Assembly: GCA_028583605.1 (NCBI GenBank)
Contig: CM053337.1
Location: forward strand, 27,576,162-27,640,161
Length of the DNA stretch: 64,000 nt
Source of the DNA: Dastarcus helophoroides
Lineage: Eukaryota; Arthropoda; Insecta; Coleoptera; Bothrideridae
Direction of reading: 5' to 3'
Part shown: positions 1-8,860 of the stretch, piece by piece
How positions within the stretch are numbered: the stretch's first letter is position 1
Layout of the letters: each line of letters opens with the position of its first letter
Notes under the pieces: model-generated
The model's database searches: none
Seen by the model: the letters and a program-made list of their open reading frames with translations, nothing else
What the model was told of the DNA's origin: nothing
Translations under genes and position numbers: made by a program

Positions 1-490
1 ATGAGATTCCAACGACGGCGGCCTGAAGAAATCTTTTAGCGATAAAACTAGATATCAAATAACAAAGTTCAAGAGAAAAACCACAGGATGTTAATTTGGC
101 AAGAAGAGATCGGTGCCAGACTCTGTCAAAGACCTTTGAGATATCCAATGCCACAATCCTAGCCTCAACCTGTTTTCTATAGCTGAGTTACAGATATGTG
201 TAACATATGCCAGTAGAGCCCTGGTTAAGCCTTGTTGTCTGAAACCGTATTGCCTGTCCGAGATGATTCTATTCTCCTCCAGATATTTGAGAATCTCAAT
301 GTTGATAACTGTTTTTATCACTTTAGATATAAAGGGCAACCAAGATATTGGGCGATAATTGTTAGCAAGATTGCTTTTTCCCGTTTTGGGGACAGGCTGC
401 ACCCTGGCAGATTTGCAGATGTTATAAAATACACTTTTGTTGTAAGAGAGTGTGAACAATTTGCTTGACTTATAAGTGTTAATTCTTGAT
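1..490 (-). mobile_element. Non-LTR retrotransposon fragment, reverse transcriptase domain (LINE family A)
   Basis: The minus strand encodes a piece of the reverse transcriptase palm/fingers, including NLANNYRPIS, ILKYLEENRIISD and QYGFRQQ. These closely match the better preserved copy at 62590-63055, so both belong to one family. The fragment starts at the point corresponding to about 62590 in that copy and runs off the left edge of the window, so its 3' part is not visible. The lineage-conserved FDRVWH segment is degraded and several in-frame stops and shifts occur, so this is a dead copy. It probably lies in an intron of the minus-strand PDE8-like gene. Confidence 0.85.
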
Positions 491-1203
491 GAATACATCG
501 CCAGTCAACGATTAGAAAAAAAAACATATTTTAGATTAAGATTGGGGGCAATAATTTGGTTGTAAAGAAATATTAAATTTCAATTATTATATGGTGCCAG
601 GTATTATATAAAAGAGCTGACACTTAAAGTTTCAAAATTTTTAAATATAATTTGGAGCCGGTGATTGTGATGATAGAGGTTATTTACAAGAAATGACCGT
701 TCTTCGTTACCCTTTAAGATTTCTAAAGATAGAATTTAGATTTTAACGGTGTTAGTAGATATTGGATCATAGATTATTGGAAAACGTATTAATTTCGTAT
801 CAAATAAAATACGTTACCTTGCTGATTTAACTTTTTCTTTACATTATTTCATCATCATATCATCAGATCTATCGTTTATGAGTTAGCACAGGTTTATTAT
901 TTACGTATAGTAATTATGATAGATCAGCGGTCGATATACACAACACAACAGCACAATCAGCTGAGACGTTGCGGTAAGAGAAAACGAACGCCTTCGTTTT
1001 TAGTTCGATCTAATAAACCGCGTTTGTCATTGTGAAAGGCTTTAAGTAAAAATAAAATTAGCATCTCTTTTGTTAACATGTATGTTTGAAAAGTTATTTG
1101 CCTTTCGTTCACTGTAAAATTGTTAAGACATGCATAATACTTAATTGAAATAATTTCCGCAAGAATACGAGATGACTTTAAATCAGCTAACAACAACACT
1201 TAC
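491..1203. other. Putative intron, no gene seen
   Basis: A+T-rich sequence between the LINE fragment and the PDE8-like exon. The bases at 1197-1203 form a consensus minus-strand splice donor (GTAAGTG), so this is read as intron. The short open frames here carry no recognisable motif, and the next PDE8 exon, expected to begin with an SIR-like segment, was not found. Confidence 0.5.
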
Positions 1204-1394
1204 CGACATAATAGTTCGAAATCTATTCCCTTGTTAGACCTGGTATCAATAAGCACAAGATCATGATGTTTCGACTGATATTCTTCCAAGGAGGAATCGT
1301 AGCTGCTGCAAAAGGTGGTTTCGAACCCTAATTTTTCGGCCGCTCTTGACAAGGCCTCACCAGCTTGATCCAGTTGGTTAAATGCTAAAAGAAC
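1204..1394 (-). CDS. Pde8: PDE8-type cAMP phosphodiesterase, exon of the receiver-like N-terminal domain
   Basis: The translation begins VLLAFNQLDQAGEALSRAAE and ends with KHHDLVLIDTR followed by FELLCR. Mammalian PDE8 has VLLIFAKEDSQ, KHHEIIVIDHR and AVCRSIR at the equivalent places, in the REC-like domain that precedes the PAS and catalytic domains. PDE8 enzymes hydrolyse cAMP with high affinity and are insensitive to IBMX. The exon is 191 nt, enters in phase 0 after an acceptor TTGTTTACAG and leaves in phase 2 at donor GTAAGTG. No stop or frameshift is present. The PAS and HD-type catalytic exons are not in the window. Assignment rests on motif recall, not a database search; a divergent relative is possible. 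Confidence 0.75.
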
Positions 1395-1472
1395 CTGTAA
1401 ACAATAATCTATTTCCTGACCAACCCGATATAAATTTAAATGTAACTGCATCTTTTTCTAGAAATCTCTTAC

Positions 1473-1526
1473 CTTCAGATTGGTCTTGGGTGGTGGTAAG
1501 ATGTAACCCAATTTGTCATGTGATTT
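1473..1526 (-). CDS. Pde8: PDE8-like gene, 54-nt exon immediately upstream of the receiver-like exon
   Basis: The minus strand reads an acceptor with pyrimidine tract (TTTTTCGTTTCAG), then 54 nt encoding KSHDKLGYILPPPKTNLK, then a donor GTAAGAG. Phase is 0 at both ends and the intron to the next exon is only 78 nt. In vertebrate PDE8 a short segment of the form RIGPMRLTQDPIQ directly precedes VLLIF, and KLGYILPPPKTNLK fits that position. Clean splice sites, exact phase and the neighbouring exon make this a convincing coding exon in spite of its size. It is the common acceptor for the alternative 5' exons proposed further right. Confidence 0.75.
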
Positions 1527-2085
1527 CTGAAACGAAAAATACCTGATTAGCAAGTGTTGAAATATGGGAAGGAAACACCACACAAAGCATAATTATGTAA
1601 ATGTAAGTTACATTTATACAGTGTGCCCATTTTTGATCTTCGACACAGAAATTTGGCTTTTTTGAAGAGCTACTGGTTAAGTTAATGCAAAGTTGGGAAA
1701 TATCTAAAATAATAATTACACTGGGGAACAATTTGGAACATAGTTTCTGTTGAGTTCTAGTTTTAAGTGGTTTTAGAATTAGATAGAATGCTGATTTCAA
1801 AGCTGTCGGTGGTTTTCTTGTACCATGTCCAGCTTTTTTTCTACTTATGTTGATATACTACTTTCAATCAAGAGAAAGTGCGTTTCTACAATTTTTTCTA
1901 AATTTATGTAGTAATTATGGAACTGTTTATTGCCATAACGTACAAGGCTTAGGAGAAATGCTAGACATTCTAAAATGCCAGTGAATAGCCTTTTTTCATC
2001 AGTAACTTAAAATGAAGATTGAAGTGTGTCCTCCTCTACGATGTATCTTTAGTTGGTCCAAATAGGTTTGCTTACGCGAACAATA
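1527..2085. other. Putative intron sequence, no gene seen
   Basis: A+T-rich sequence following the PDE8-like acceptor. No protein motif, RNA gene or terminal repeat was recognised up to the MITE at 2086. Confidence 0.4.
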
Positions 2086-2660
2086 GGTTTGTTCCAACCG
2101 AACATTTCTGATTAGTTTCCGACTAATTCATGAACTAGTTCGTACGCATGCGTGCATTCCGTATTACACTCCGACTGGTTTGGGATTGTACACGTTGGAA
2201 CGCACTTTGGGATTTCTCGGAAAACCCCTGGTCTTCGCCGTCTGTCTCAATCGAAAGCGATGAAAATAAATCTTCATCACATATAAATCCCTCTACGAAA
2301 TTCATTTTTATTATTTTTGAGCAAATATAGTGGATGAAAAATAGAATTCAGAACTTAACAACACAATTTACATTTGCTCCGACAAGATCAAAACATCTAA
2401 CAATCGTATTGACAAATAACAGCTGTGAAATTAGATACCGCTTATCGATTACTTATTGCGCATGTTCCCAACTGCCAGTACAAGCTCTCGGCTGCTGACT
2501 GTTCTGACTGATCACAAATCAATTCACGAACTAGTCAGAGCACTGTTGGAACACCGGACTGCCAGTTGGGTTGGAGTTTGCACTTGGTTGGAACGGTAAA
2601 TTTTGAATGCACATGCGCCGGACGGTTGCAAACTAGTTTGATGTTCGGTTGGAACAAACC
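2086..2660. mobile_element. MITE with 20-bp perfect terminal inverted repeats
   Basis: The left end 2086-2105 reads GGTTTGTTCCAACCGAACAT and 2641-2660 is its exact reverse complement. TA dinucleotides flank both ends, consistent with a TA target duplication. The 575-bp interior has no transposase but repeats TTGGAAC-type words in both orientations and has subterminal repeats around ACTAGTT. This is a non-autonomous DNA transposon; the superfamily is not clear from the ends. Confidence 0.8.
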
Positions 2661-2764
2661 TAATATAAAGGAGAGTCACCGATTTGTTGCAATATCACAT
2701 GTACTTCTGTATTAAACTTATTCACTTTTCGATATTCTCTGTATCGTCATTGCGAAGTTTCGTT

Positions 2765-3665
2765 AATTCCATTAGATTAGATTATATATGGGTTGTTTCG
2801 TGTTTCTTTTCGTCCATCCCGCACCTCGACCTAAGCAGATCTTTTCTGCATACCATGATCTATGTAGTTTCCAGATTCAAACTCTTGTAGAAGTTTATTA
2901 TGGACCTGGGTTTGAGTTTCTCCACATCTGAGGGGTCTAAGGACGCCTATCCGACTTGGCCATGCCTTTTGCGTGCAAGCGCATCGCACTTGCACAGCAC
3001 ATGTTCTGCGGTCTCCGCAGCTTCTTCGCAAAAGCGATAAAGGTCTGTTTCAGCCTGACCCATTTTCTTGAGGTGATACCTCATAGGGCAATGTCCTGTT
3101 AAGAGGCCGGTTAGGATCCTCAATTCGGATTTGGTGAGTTCTAAGTAGACCTTTGTCTTTTCAAGCGTTCCAGATATGAATCCTTTCGCCTGTCGCAGTC
3201 CTGGATATGATCTCCAGTGGGAGATTCTTGACTTTGCTTTCCATTTTTTGACCACATTGTTGATTTGACTTTTAGAAAAACCAAAAGCCGGTTCGTGTCC
3301 AAGAAATGACGATACAGATCCTTTTTTGGCGAGTTGGTCCGTAGCTTCATTCCCTTGTATTCCTTTGTGCTCACTTAAGGCTGATCCTGTTGTGTTTGGC
3401 CACTTGCTTTAGAGTTTTTTGACAGTCCCAAACTAGTTTGGATTTGACAAAGCAGCTGCTAAGAGCCTTTATTGCCGCTTGGCTGTCAAAGTTAATGTCG
3501 ATCTTACTTCCTTTCGGGTTCCTTCAAAGACACTCGTAGGCGCAGAGTATTTCAGTGACAGTTTAGTCTTTTCCCAAGGTTTTAGAAAACCTGTAGTTAG
3601 GGCCATAAATTTCCACTCCAGTCCCATGTGCTGCCTTTGATCCATCTGTAAATCAGGTGGCTATC
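2765..3665 (-). mobile_element. Non-LTR retrotransposon 3' fragment: RNase H domain plus Cys-rich tail (LINE family B)
   Basis: The minus strand encodes an RNase H module: FTDGSK-like start near 3650, a SDSQAAIKALSSC-like segment near 3480, and a NEATDQLAKKG-like segment near 3340. A conserved tail follows with ELRILTGLLTGHCPMRYHL and a zinc-knuckle-like stretch ending AETAEHVLCKCDALARK. It matches 48090-48275 and 49400-50221. The 3' end is marked by short TAATC-type repeats near 2771-2785. Several frame changes make it non-functional. RNase H combined with short 3' tandem repeats suggests the I/Loa/R1 side of the non-LTR tree; the clade is an inference. Confidence 0.85.
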
Positions 3666-3743
3666 TAAGTCCACCTCAAATTCGTTAATTCCATTCCTGC
3701 TAATTGGCATTTCCTTCTTCTTTCTCTTTTTTTGTTAAGGAAC

Positions 3744-3764
3744 GGCAATCTTTTCAAGATTGCC
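3744..3764. repeat. Short perfect hairpin near the LINE-B fragment
   Basis: Arms GGCAATCTT and AAGATTGCC (9 bp) with a 3-nt loop TTC. It resembles other short perfect hairpins found inside dead transposons elsewhere in this window. Confidence 0.6.
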
Positions 3765-3984
3765 CCAAATAGCGATTGCGTAACTGAAAATTTAGACGTC
3801 TGTAAGAAGCAATTGGCAGGAATCGAATTATTCCCTTTTCGTTGGCCAGTAACACAAAAATATATCAAGGATCTCTGTTTTTTGTGTAAGTGAAACCATT
3901 CCAGGGTGCAGCCGAATTGGCTACCAGGATGTGAACTGAAACCTGGTAGTTCAAATATTCTACACCATCCTCTTTTGGTCAGAA

Positions 3985-4400
3985 ACAATTTGATGTTTGT
4001 ACTTCTGTATATAAAACTGGTTCTCATGAATCAATTTGCAAAGCTAGGTCAGTTGAAGCAGATTGACTCAAGTATCCATTGTGGCATTTCCCAGACTGTT
4101 ACTTGAAAAGATAAAGGCCAATGTGTTTGAAGGTCGACAGATTTGGCAACTCTCTAAAAATGAACCTTTCATCGCAACAATAGCAAAACCGAAAACATTG
4201 TCCAAGAGTTTGTTGGAAATGCATGAGCTCAGAGCTATGTCAAAATCGTTTATCAACTCTTGCAGAACTTCAAGATAACTAGTTGCAACATAAGCATCAA
4301 GTTGCATTATTTACATAGACATTTTGCTGACTTCCTCAAAAATCTTGGATTTAAAGGTCATAGAGGCACGATATCCAGCTGTAATCGAAAATTTTAACCT
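3985..4400 (+). pseudogene. Fragment of a widespread animal repeat protein (KANVFEGxQIxQL family)
   Basis: In shifting frames the plus strand gives LLYIKLVLMNQFAK, then KIKANVFEGRQIWQL, then SIKLHYLHRHFADFLKNLG. I recognise this order (LHIKLG-MKxFVKAL, KANVFEGPQIRQL, MSVKLHFLxSHLDYFPxNLGD) as the C-terminal region of a multicopy protein family of unclear function, scattered through arthropod and cnidarian genomes and probably transposon-borne. At least two frameshifts are needed and the characteristic EEQGERFHQD segment after FLKNLG is lost. Upstream exons of the family were not found. Confidence 0.6.
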
Positions 4401-4665
4401 TAATTTTTAGCCTTAATACTTTGAAAAAAATCTACTATTTGTATGAATACGATTTAGAGTGCAGTAAATATGCATATGTAGCCTTTTCACGAGCAACGCT
4501 ATCATTTGTGAACAGCCTACTTGGTAACTTTTACCTTCATTTTCCTTTATTTGAACATTTTTTATAACCTTTGAGACAATAAGAGGGTAACCTGTGGATT
4601 AAAAAGTTGACATAAACCGAGATTCTTAAGGGATTTAGTAGTCAAAAATTAGTTGAAAACAAACA

Positions 4666-4797
4666 TCTTTTACCACTGACAATTTTTTAAATAACTTTGG
4701 GGAACACCAAATCCAAGACAATAAATTTGCTGTTCCGCCTAGTTATTTAAAAAAAATCGAATTTTGTCTTTTTTGAAAAATTACTAGTGGTAAAAGA
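4666..4797. repeat. Imperfect foldback sequence
   Basis: ATCTTTTACCACT near 4667 recurs inverted (AGTGGTAAAAGAT near 4783), and inner words AAATAACTTTGGGGAACA and TGTTCCGCCTAGTTATTT are also inverted. A spacer of about 25 nt disrupts one arm. It could be a small foldback transposon remnant; no clear target duplication was found. Confidence 0.45.
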
Positions 4798-5777
4798 TTT
4801 CAATAAAATCGTTTTCTGGCGTTATTTGAAAAGATATCTGAAAAGAAAAACCCTGCTTGCGACAATTTATCTTGACCTGCATGATGTAATTTAAAGATTT
4901 TCGATTCGACCCGACCTTTTTTTTTGTTCTACTATCATTAACTTTGTTTTTTTGAATGCGGATCTATTATTAAACTTCATTTTTTGAAAGGAGTTTACAT
5001 CATAAATTTCTAGTTTAATTTTGAAATTTGGGAAAACCTTTTTAGGGGACTTCGAAGTTTCTCCTTCTTTTTCTAGAACAAATTGTTTTAATTATTAAAT
5101 TTTTATATTCCAATGTATAAGCTTTAATGATTATCAGTCATCACATTTAAAACCTGTTGGTCTTGGAGTGTTACGAATTTTTAAAGTCCAGCTTGGGAAT
5201 TTGTAAGATCGGAGAACTTTAAGATTTGGGATTTAAGACATCGAAGAAATATGATGATTGCGCAGCTTTGTGATTACAGTAATCATCTATTATGGCTTCC
5301 AAATTTTCGCGCAAAAAGGTACACGAGTAGAGGAACTGCAGCATATTTGGGATTCTGCAGGTAACTTGGAATACTCAGATATCTAAAATAATATAATTGC
5401 CCTTTGTGGCCATTTGCTCTAAAAATAACATCATGTGACATACGAAGCCAATGAGTACTAAAAACAGGATATCATCTTAATGCTCCTGCTACCGGTCACC
5501 CGGGAACGAGACGTCAACTTTGAAAACTTTTTCGGTAAGAATGCAATCATTGATAATGGCTTACTGTAATAAGTATATGTTCGTTGTAATTATTTAAACT
5601 GTTAAGTAACCTTTTTAGTTTATGATCTTTCTTTGATTTTATGAATATTTCTAGAACCAAAAATGTGACAAGAATTTTAATATTAGGATGTCATGTTGTT
5701 AATTTGGAATACCCACCGGGAACCTAATTTGGAATGTTCCGAATTGCATGCACGTTTTTATAAGCACCTCACAAATA

Positions 5778-5804
5778 CGAGGGTTGCCTTTTAAGTTTTT
5801 ACAA
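5778..5804 (+). repeat. Mariner left TIR
   Basis: 27 bp, exact inverse of 7031-7057. Confidence 0.95.
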
Positions 5805-5949
5805 TCGAACAATAGGTGGCGTTAATGAGTTGTGGCACCAGTGTATTTGTGAACATTGACGTTTGTTATTGCCAAGCTAGAGGCAATTTAGAAATTGACT
5901 AAGTAAGTTGTTGATAGTGAACGTTTAAAACAAGGAAGTTTGTGCAAAA

Positions 5950-6959
5950 ATGGAAATCACCCGTGAAGACTTACGTTGGATGATTTTTTATGATTTTAAA
6001 AAAGCCTTACTCAACAACAATGCATAGAATCGCTTTGTGCAACTTTTGGTAATGAAGCACCATCAGAGAAGACTGTTTACAATTGGTTTGCAGAATTTCG
6101 TCATGGTCGCGCGTCCGTCAGTGATGAATGTTGATAAGGTCGGCCAAAATCGGTTGTCGTTCCGAAAAACATCGATGATGTGTGCAACATGATTAAAGAA
6201 GATCGGCATGTGACTTACACACAGATAGAGGCGTCTCTTAGGATATCACAGACTGCAATACAATCGATTTTGGAAGAATATTTAGGTGTGAGAACGATAT
6301 GTTCCAGATGGATTCCGCATAATTTGACCGAAGCGCAAAAAAAGGATCGTGTTGATTGGTGTCAGGAAATGTTAAAAAAATTTGACCGAGGACGTTCAAA
6401 ATCCGCATACAGCATTGTTCCAGGAGACGAAACTTGGATATATTCGAATGATCCTGAAAGCAAACAACAGTCTACTGTTTGGGTGTTTAACAATGAACCC
6501 AATCTCATTAAAGATGTGCGTTCACGGAGTACTTCCAGGAAAATCATTGCTTGTTTCTTCGGTTGTACTGGACACGTCGCAACCATTCCATTAGAGGATT
6601 GAAGAACTGTTAATACTGAATGGTATACAACAATTTGTTTGTCAACGGTCTTCGATGAAATAAGGAAAAAGAACAAAAAACGTCGCATCATTCTTCATCA
6701 CGACAATGCCACCTCCCATAAAGCACGTCAAACAACTGAATATTTGAAGGAGAAAAACATCGAATTAATGTCTCATTGCCCGTATTCACCCGATTTATCG
6801 CCTAACGACTTTTTCTTTTTCGCCACTGTCAAACAAAAGATGCGCGGACAACGACCTCAAGAAGCTGTTGAAGACTCTCAAAACCATGTTTCTACAATAT
6901 CAGCTTTAGAGTGGAAAAATGTTTTCAGAATTGGTTTGAACGTATGCAAAAATGCATAG
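5950..6959 (+). pseudogene. Mariner transposase (DD34D), inactivated
   Basis: Begins MEITREDLRWMIFYDFKK and shifts frame near 6005. It continues SEKTVYNWFAEFRHGR (helix-turn-helix region), hits a stop near 6131 (after SVSDEC), then reads on from 6180 to 6600 with the mariner signature RWIPHNLTEAQK. First catalytic Asp is in PGDETWIY (about 6428). After another stop near 6600 the second Asp is in LHHDNATSHKA and the third in YSPDLSPNDFF, with 34 residues between the last two, the classic mariner spacing. All three catalytic Asp codons survive, so only nonsense and frameshift lesions inactivate it. Confidence 0.9.
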
Positions 6960-7030
6960 ATCTTAAGGCTAAATATTTCGAAAAGCAATACAATTTTTTG
7001 TTTCGAATTTGTTCGCTTCTGTTTCACTTT

Positions 7031-7057
7031 TTGTAAAAACTTAAAAGGCAACCCTCG
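7031..7057 (-). repeat. Mariner right TIR
   Basis: 27 bp, exact inverse of 5778-5804, followed by the TA duplication. Confidence 0.95.
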
Positions 7058-7776
7058 TATAAAACGAGAAAGAGTTGCGAGAAGGAGGAAATGTCCGATG
7101 CTATTGCCGCTTTTCGAGAAAAGAGAATGGGATACTTAAAGGCAGCTAAACACTTCAAAATTCTCAGGTCAACAATCTTTCGATTTGTTAATGATAACGA
7201 CTCCCCGATTGAATCAATAATGAATAAAGTTATTGGTGGCATATATCCGTTTAATGGAAATATATTTACTGAAGTTGATTACATGGCCGCTGCTGCAGAT
7301 TTTGAAGACGATCAAAACCTTCAAACGACGCTCACTTGTCAAGTGGATACTTCTCTGCGATTAGAGAATTTTGATGAAACTGAGCCAGGACCGTCAGGTA
7401 TTAAGAAAGAAATTCACTTCCTTGTTACTCCCTTTCATATTTCTCCCATGCCCAGAATAAAAAGAGAACTAGCAATAGAGACCCTTAGGCAGTAAGATCA
7501 GCAATAATTTCAAGTTCTCCTTATAGGAAGGATCTTGAGATTGCACAGTTTAAAAATTCTAATAAAGAGAACAAAGCGCAGAGGATATTGGTAAAAAAAA
7601 GCAAGAAGAAAATAGCAAAAAGGGCAATCAAAAATATGACTGTTAGTGAATTATCAGATTCGAATCCTGATGGTATCTCTGTTAATAACACAGACTCGTC
7701 TGACGAAGTAGCAACGAGAAATGAGACTGCAGGCCCTACTGAGGAATATAGTGAGGATAAAAGAGGTGAAGAATGA
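7058..7776 (+). pseudogene. Pogo-like transposase remnant: psq helix-turn-helix joined to C-terminal tail, DDE core missing
   Basis: The first part reads MSDAIAAFREKRMGYLKAAK followed by ILRSTIFRFVN, a pipsqueak-type HTH typical of pogo/jerky-like transposases (DNA binding). About fifteen residues later the sequence jumps to GGIYPFNGNIFTEVDYMAA, which in full-length relatives follows the DDE integrase core, so roughly 250-300 residues of catalytic domain are absent. The tail (EISP-like ISPMPRIKREL, then basic and acidic low-complexity sequence to about 7776) matches the usual C-terminus; a stop at 7493 separates two tail pieces. What remains is a DNA-binding domain without a catalytic centre. 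Confidence 0.7.
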
Positions 7777-8081
7777 GGACAGTGTTTAATGTGTGAGTAA
7801 TAACTAACAATAGTAAACTGTAAACTCAAATTAAAAGTGAGCTGTAATTATTGTGCCTGATAACATAATAATGTTGTTATTGTAGTCTGTTTTCGCTAAT
7901 CATTTCCAAGAAACAACCTGGTATTCCAAAAATGCTGCAGTTCCTATATATTTGATATTTGAAGTTAAATGCCAGCGATGAAAGATTTCAACACAAATAT
8001 CCTCTGAAGAAAATGTAACAAAATAAGAAATAATATCTTGATTTAATAGTGCAGTATGAAAAAAAAATGATGATTACCTAC

Positions 8082-8252
8082 TGCTTTCCATGATTTCTTG
8101 GACTTCTTCAGCAACGTTCTGATATTTTTCTTGTGCTCCTTCCTGCACTGTTTGATATAAAGAGCAAATTCAATATCGATTGACGTACTTTTATCTAATA
8201 AAATGCTGGGCATATCAAAGTGATCCAAAATTAGTCCAATGTTTTCAAAAAT
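8082..8252 (-). CDS. Candidate exon of unknown identity, in-frame cassette type
   Basis: Minus strand: acceptor TTTATTTTTACAAG, 171 nt (57 codons) open in phase 0, then donor GTAGGT (an alternative donor GTAATC lies 4 nt further). The peptide includes IFENIGLILDHFDMPS and a lysine-rich end KKNIRTLLKKSKKSWKA. Codon use is less A+T-driven than the flanks. Phase 0 at both ends would allow insertion before the PDE8 exon at 1473-1526, and the internal Met in DMPS could also serve as a start. No homology is recognised and the donor is only moderate, so it could be a chance open frame. Confidence 0.35.
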
Positions 8253-8519
8253 CTTGTAAAAATAAACATGTCAAAAAAGTTTCGGTTAAATGTCATGAAT
8301 GACGGATGATAAATGTTGAGAAAACATCAATGCATGATAGTAATCGAACTTAAAGTACTCAATGTTCTTTATTATCGATATGTTCGTTAACATCGATATG
8401 TCTTGGTTTGTAGAATATCGAGTAGGTAATAAAAATGATCTTTCTTTTCCTACAAGGTACCTAGCTAACATATAACAGGGTAGCGCGCTTGCCCCATTTT
8501 GGGTCACGCAGCCAACCAA

Positions 8520-8860
8520 AAATTTACATTTTCAACTGCCAGAAGCTTTTCCAGAAATTTCCATTTTTTCTTCAAAATTCGTCTTTACCTTGAAACAGTC
8601 ACCATTTTTGAAACTTTCGAATCTGTTCTCAAAGTTTGTCTTTCTTCACAAAATCTGTCTTTTTCTTTTCAAATTTCGAATTTATTTCTAAAATTCGACT
8701 TTTTTCATCAAAATCTGACTTTCACGAAATTTCTAATTTTTATCTCAAAATTTGTCGTTTTCTTTTTTCTGAAATTACGTCATTTTTCAAAATTCGACAT
8801 TTTCTGAATAATTAGACTTTATAAATTGTGTTTAAGTTTGATTTTCTTAATTGTTTAATT
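8520..8860 (+). repeat. A+T-rich quasi-repeat tract, TTCGAC polarity
   Basis: Irregular reiterations of CAAAATTCGACTTTTT-like words on the plus strand. Any open frames here are by-products of the low-complexity sequence. Confidence 0.7.

Larger units (their letters stand above)
5778..7057 (+). mobile_element. Mariner element with perfect 27-bp TIRs
   Basis: Length is 1280 bp, typical for mariner. Ends 5778-5804 and 7031-7057 are exact inverted copies beginning CGAGGGTTGCCTTTTAAG, flanked by TA at 5776-5777 and 7058-7059. The interior carries a D34D transposase with stops and shifts. Perfect TIRs with a damaged coding region suggest a fairly recent copy mobilised in trans, or recent insertion followed by coding decay. 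Confidence 0.95.
5331..7945 (+). mobile_element. Pogo-like DNA transposon (psq-HTH type), internally deleted and interrupted by a mariner
   Basis: The outer ends 5331-5351 (AGGAACTGCAGCATATTTGG...) and 7925-7945 are inverted copies with two mismatches in 21. Between them lie a mariner (5778-7057) and the coding remnant at 7058-7776. Removing the mariner and one TA rejoins a start region coding roughly PHKYKTRKSCEKEE, which fits the MPxxYKRK-type start of this transposase family. The initiator codon is already lost (GCA instead of ATG), so the element was probably decaying. Terminal coordinates are inferred from the inverted repeat. Confidence 0.6.

Noticed and set aside
8499..8807. Open frame of 102 codons rich in Phe, Ser, Leu
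   Set aside because: It lies in the A+T quasi-repeat; similar frames recur wherever TTTTTCAAAATTTCG words occur, so it is composition-driven.
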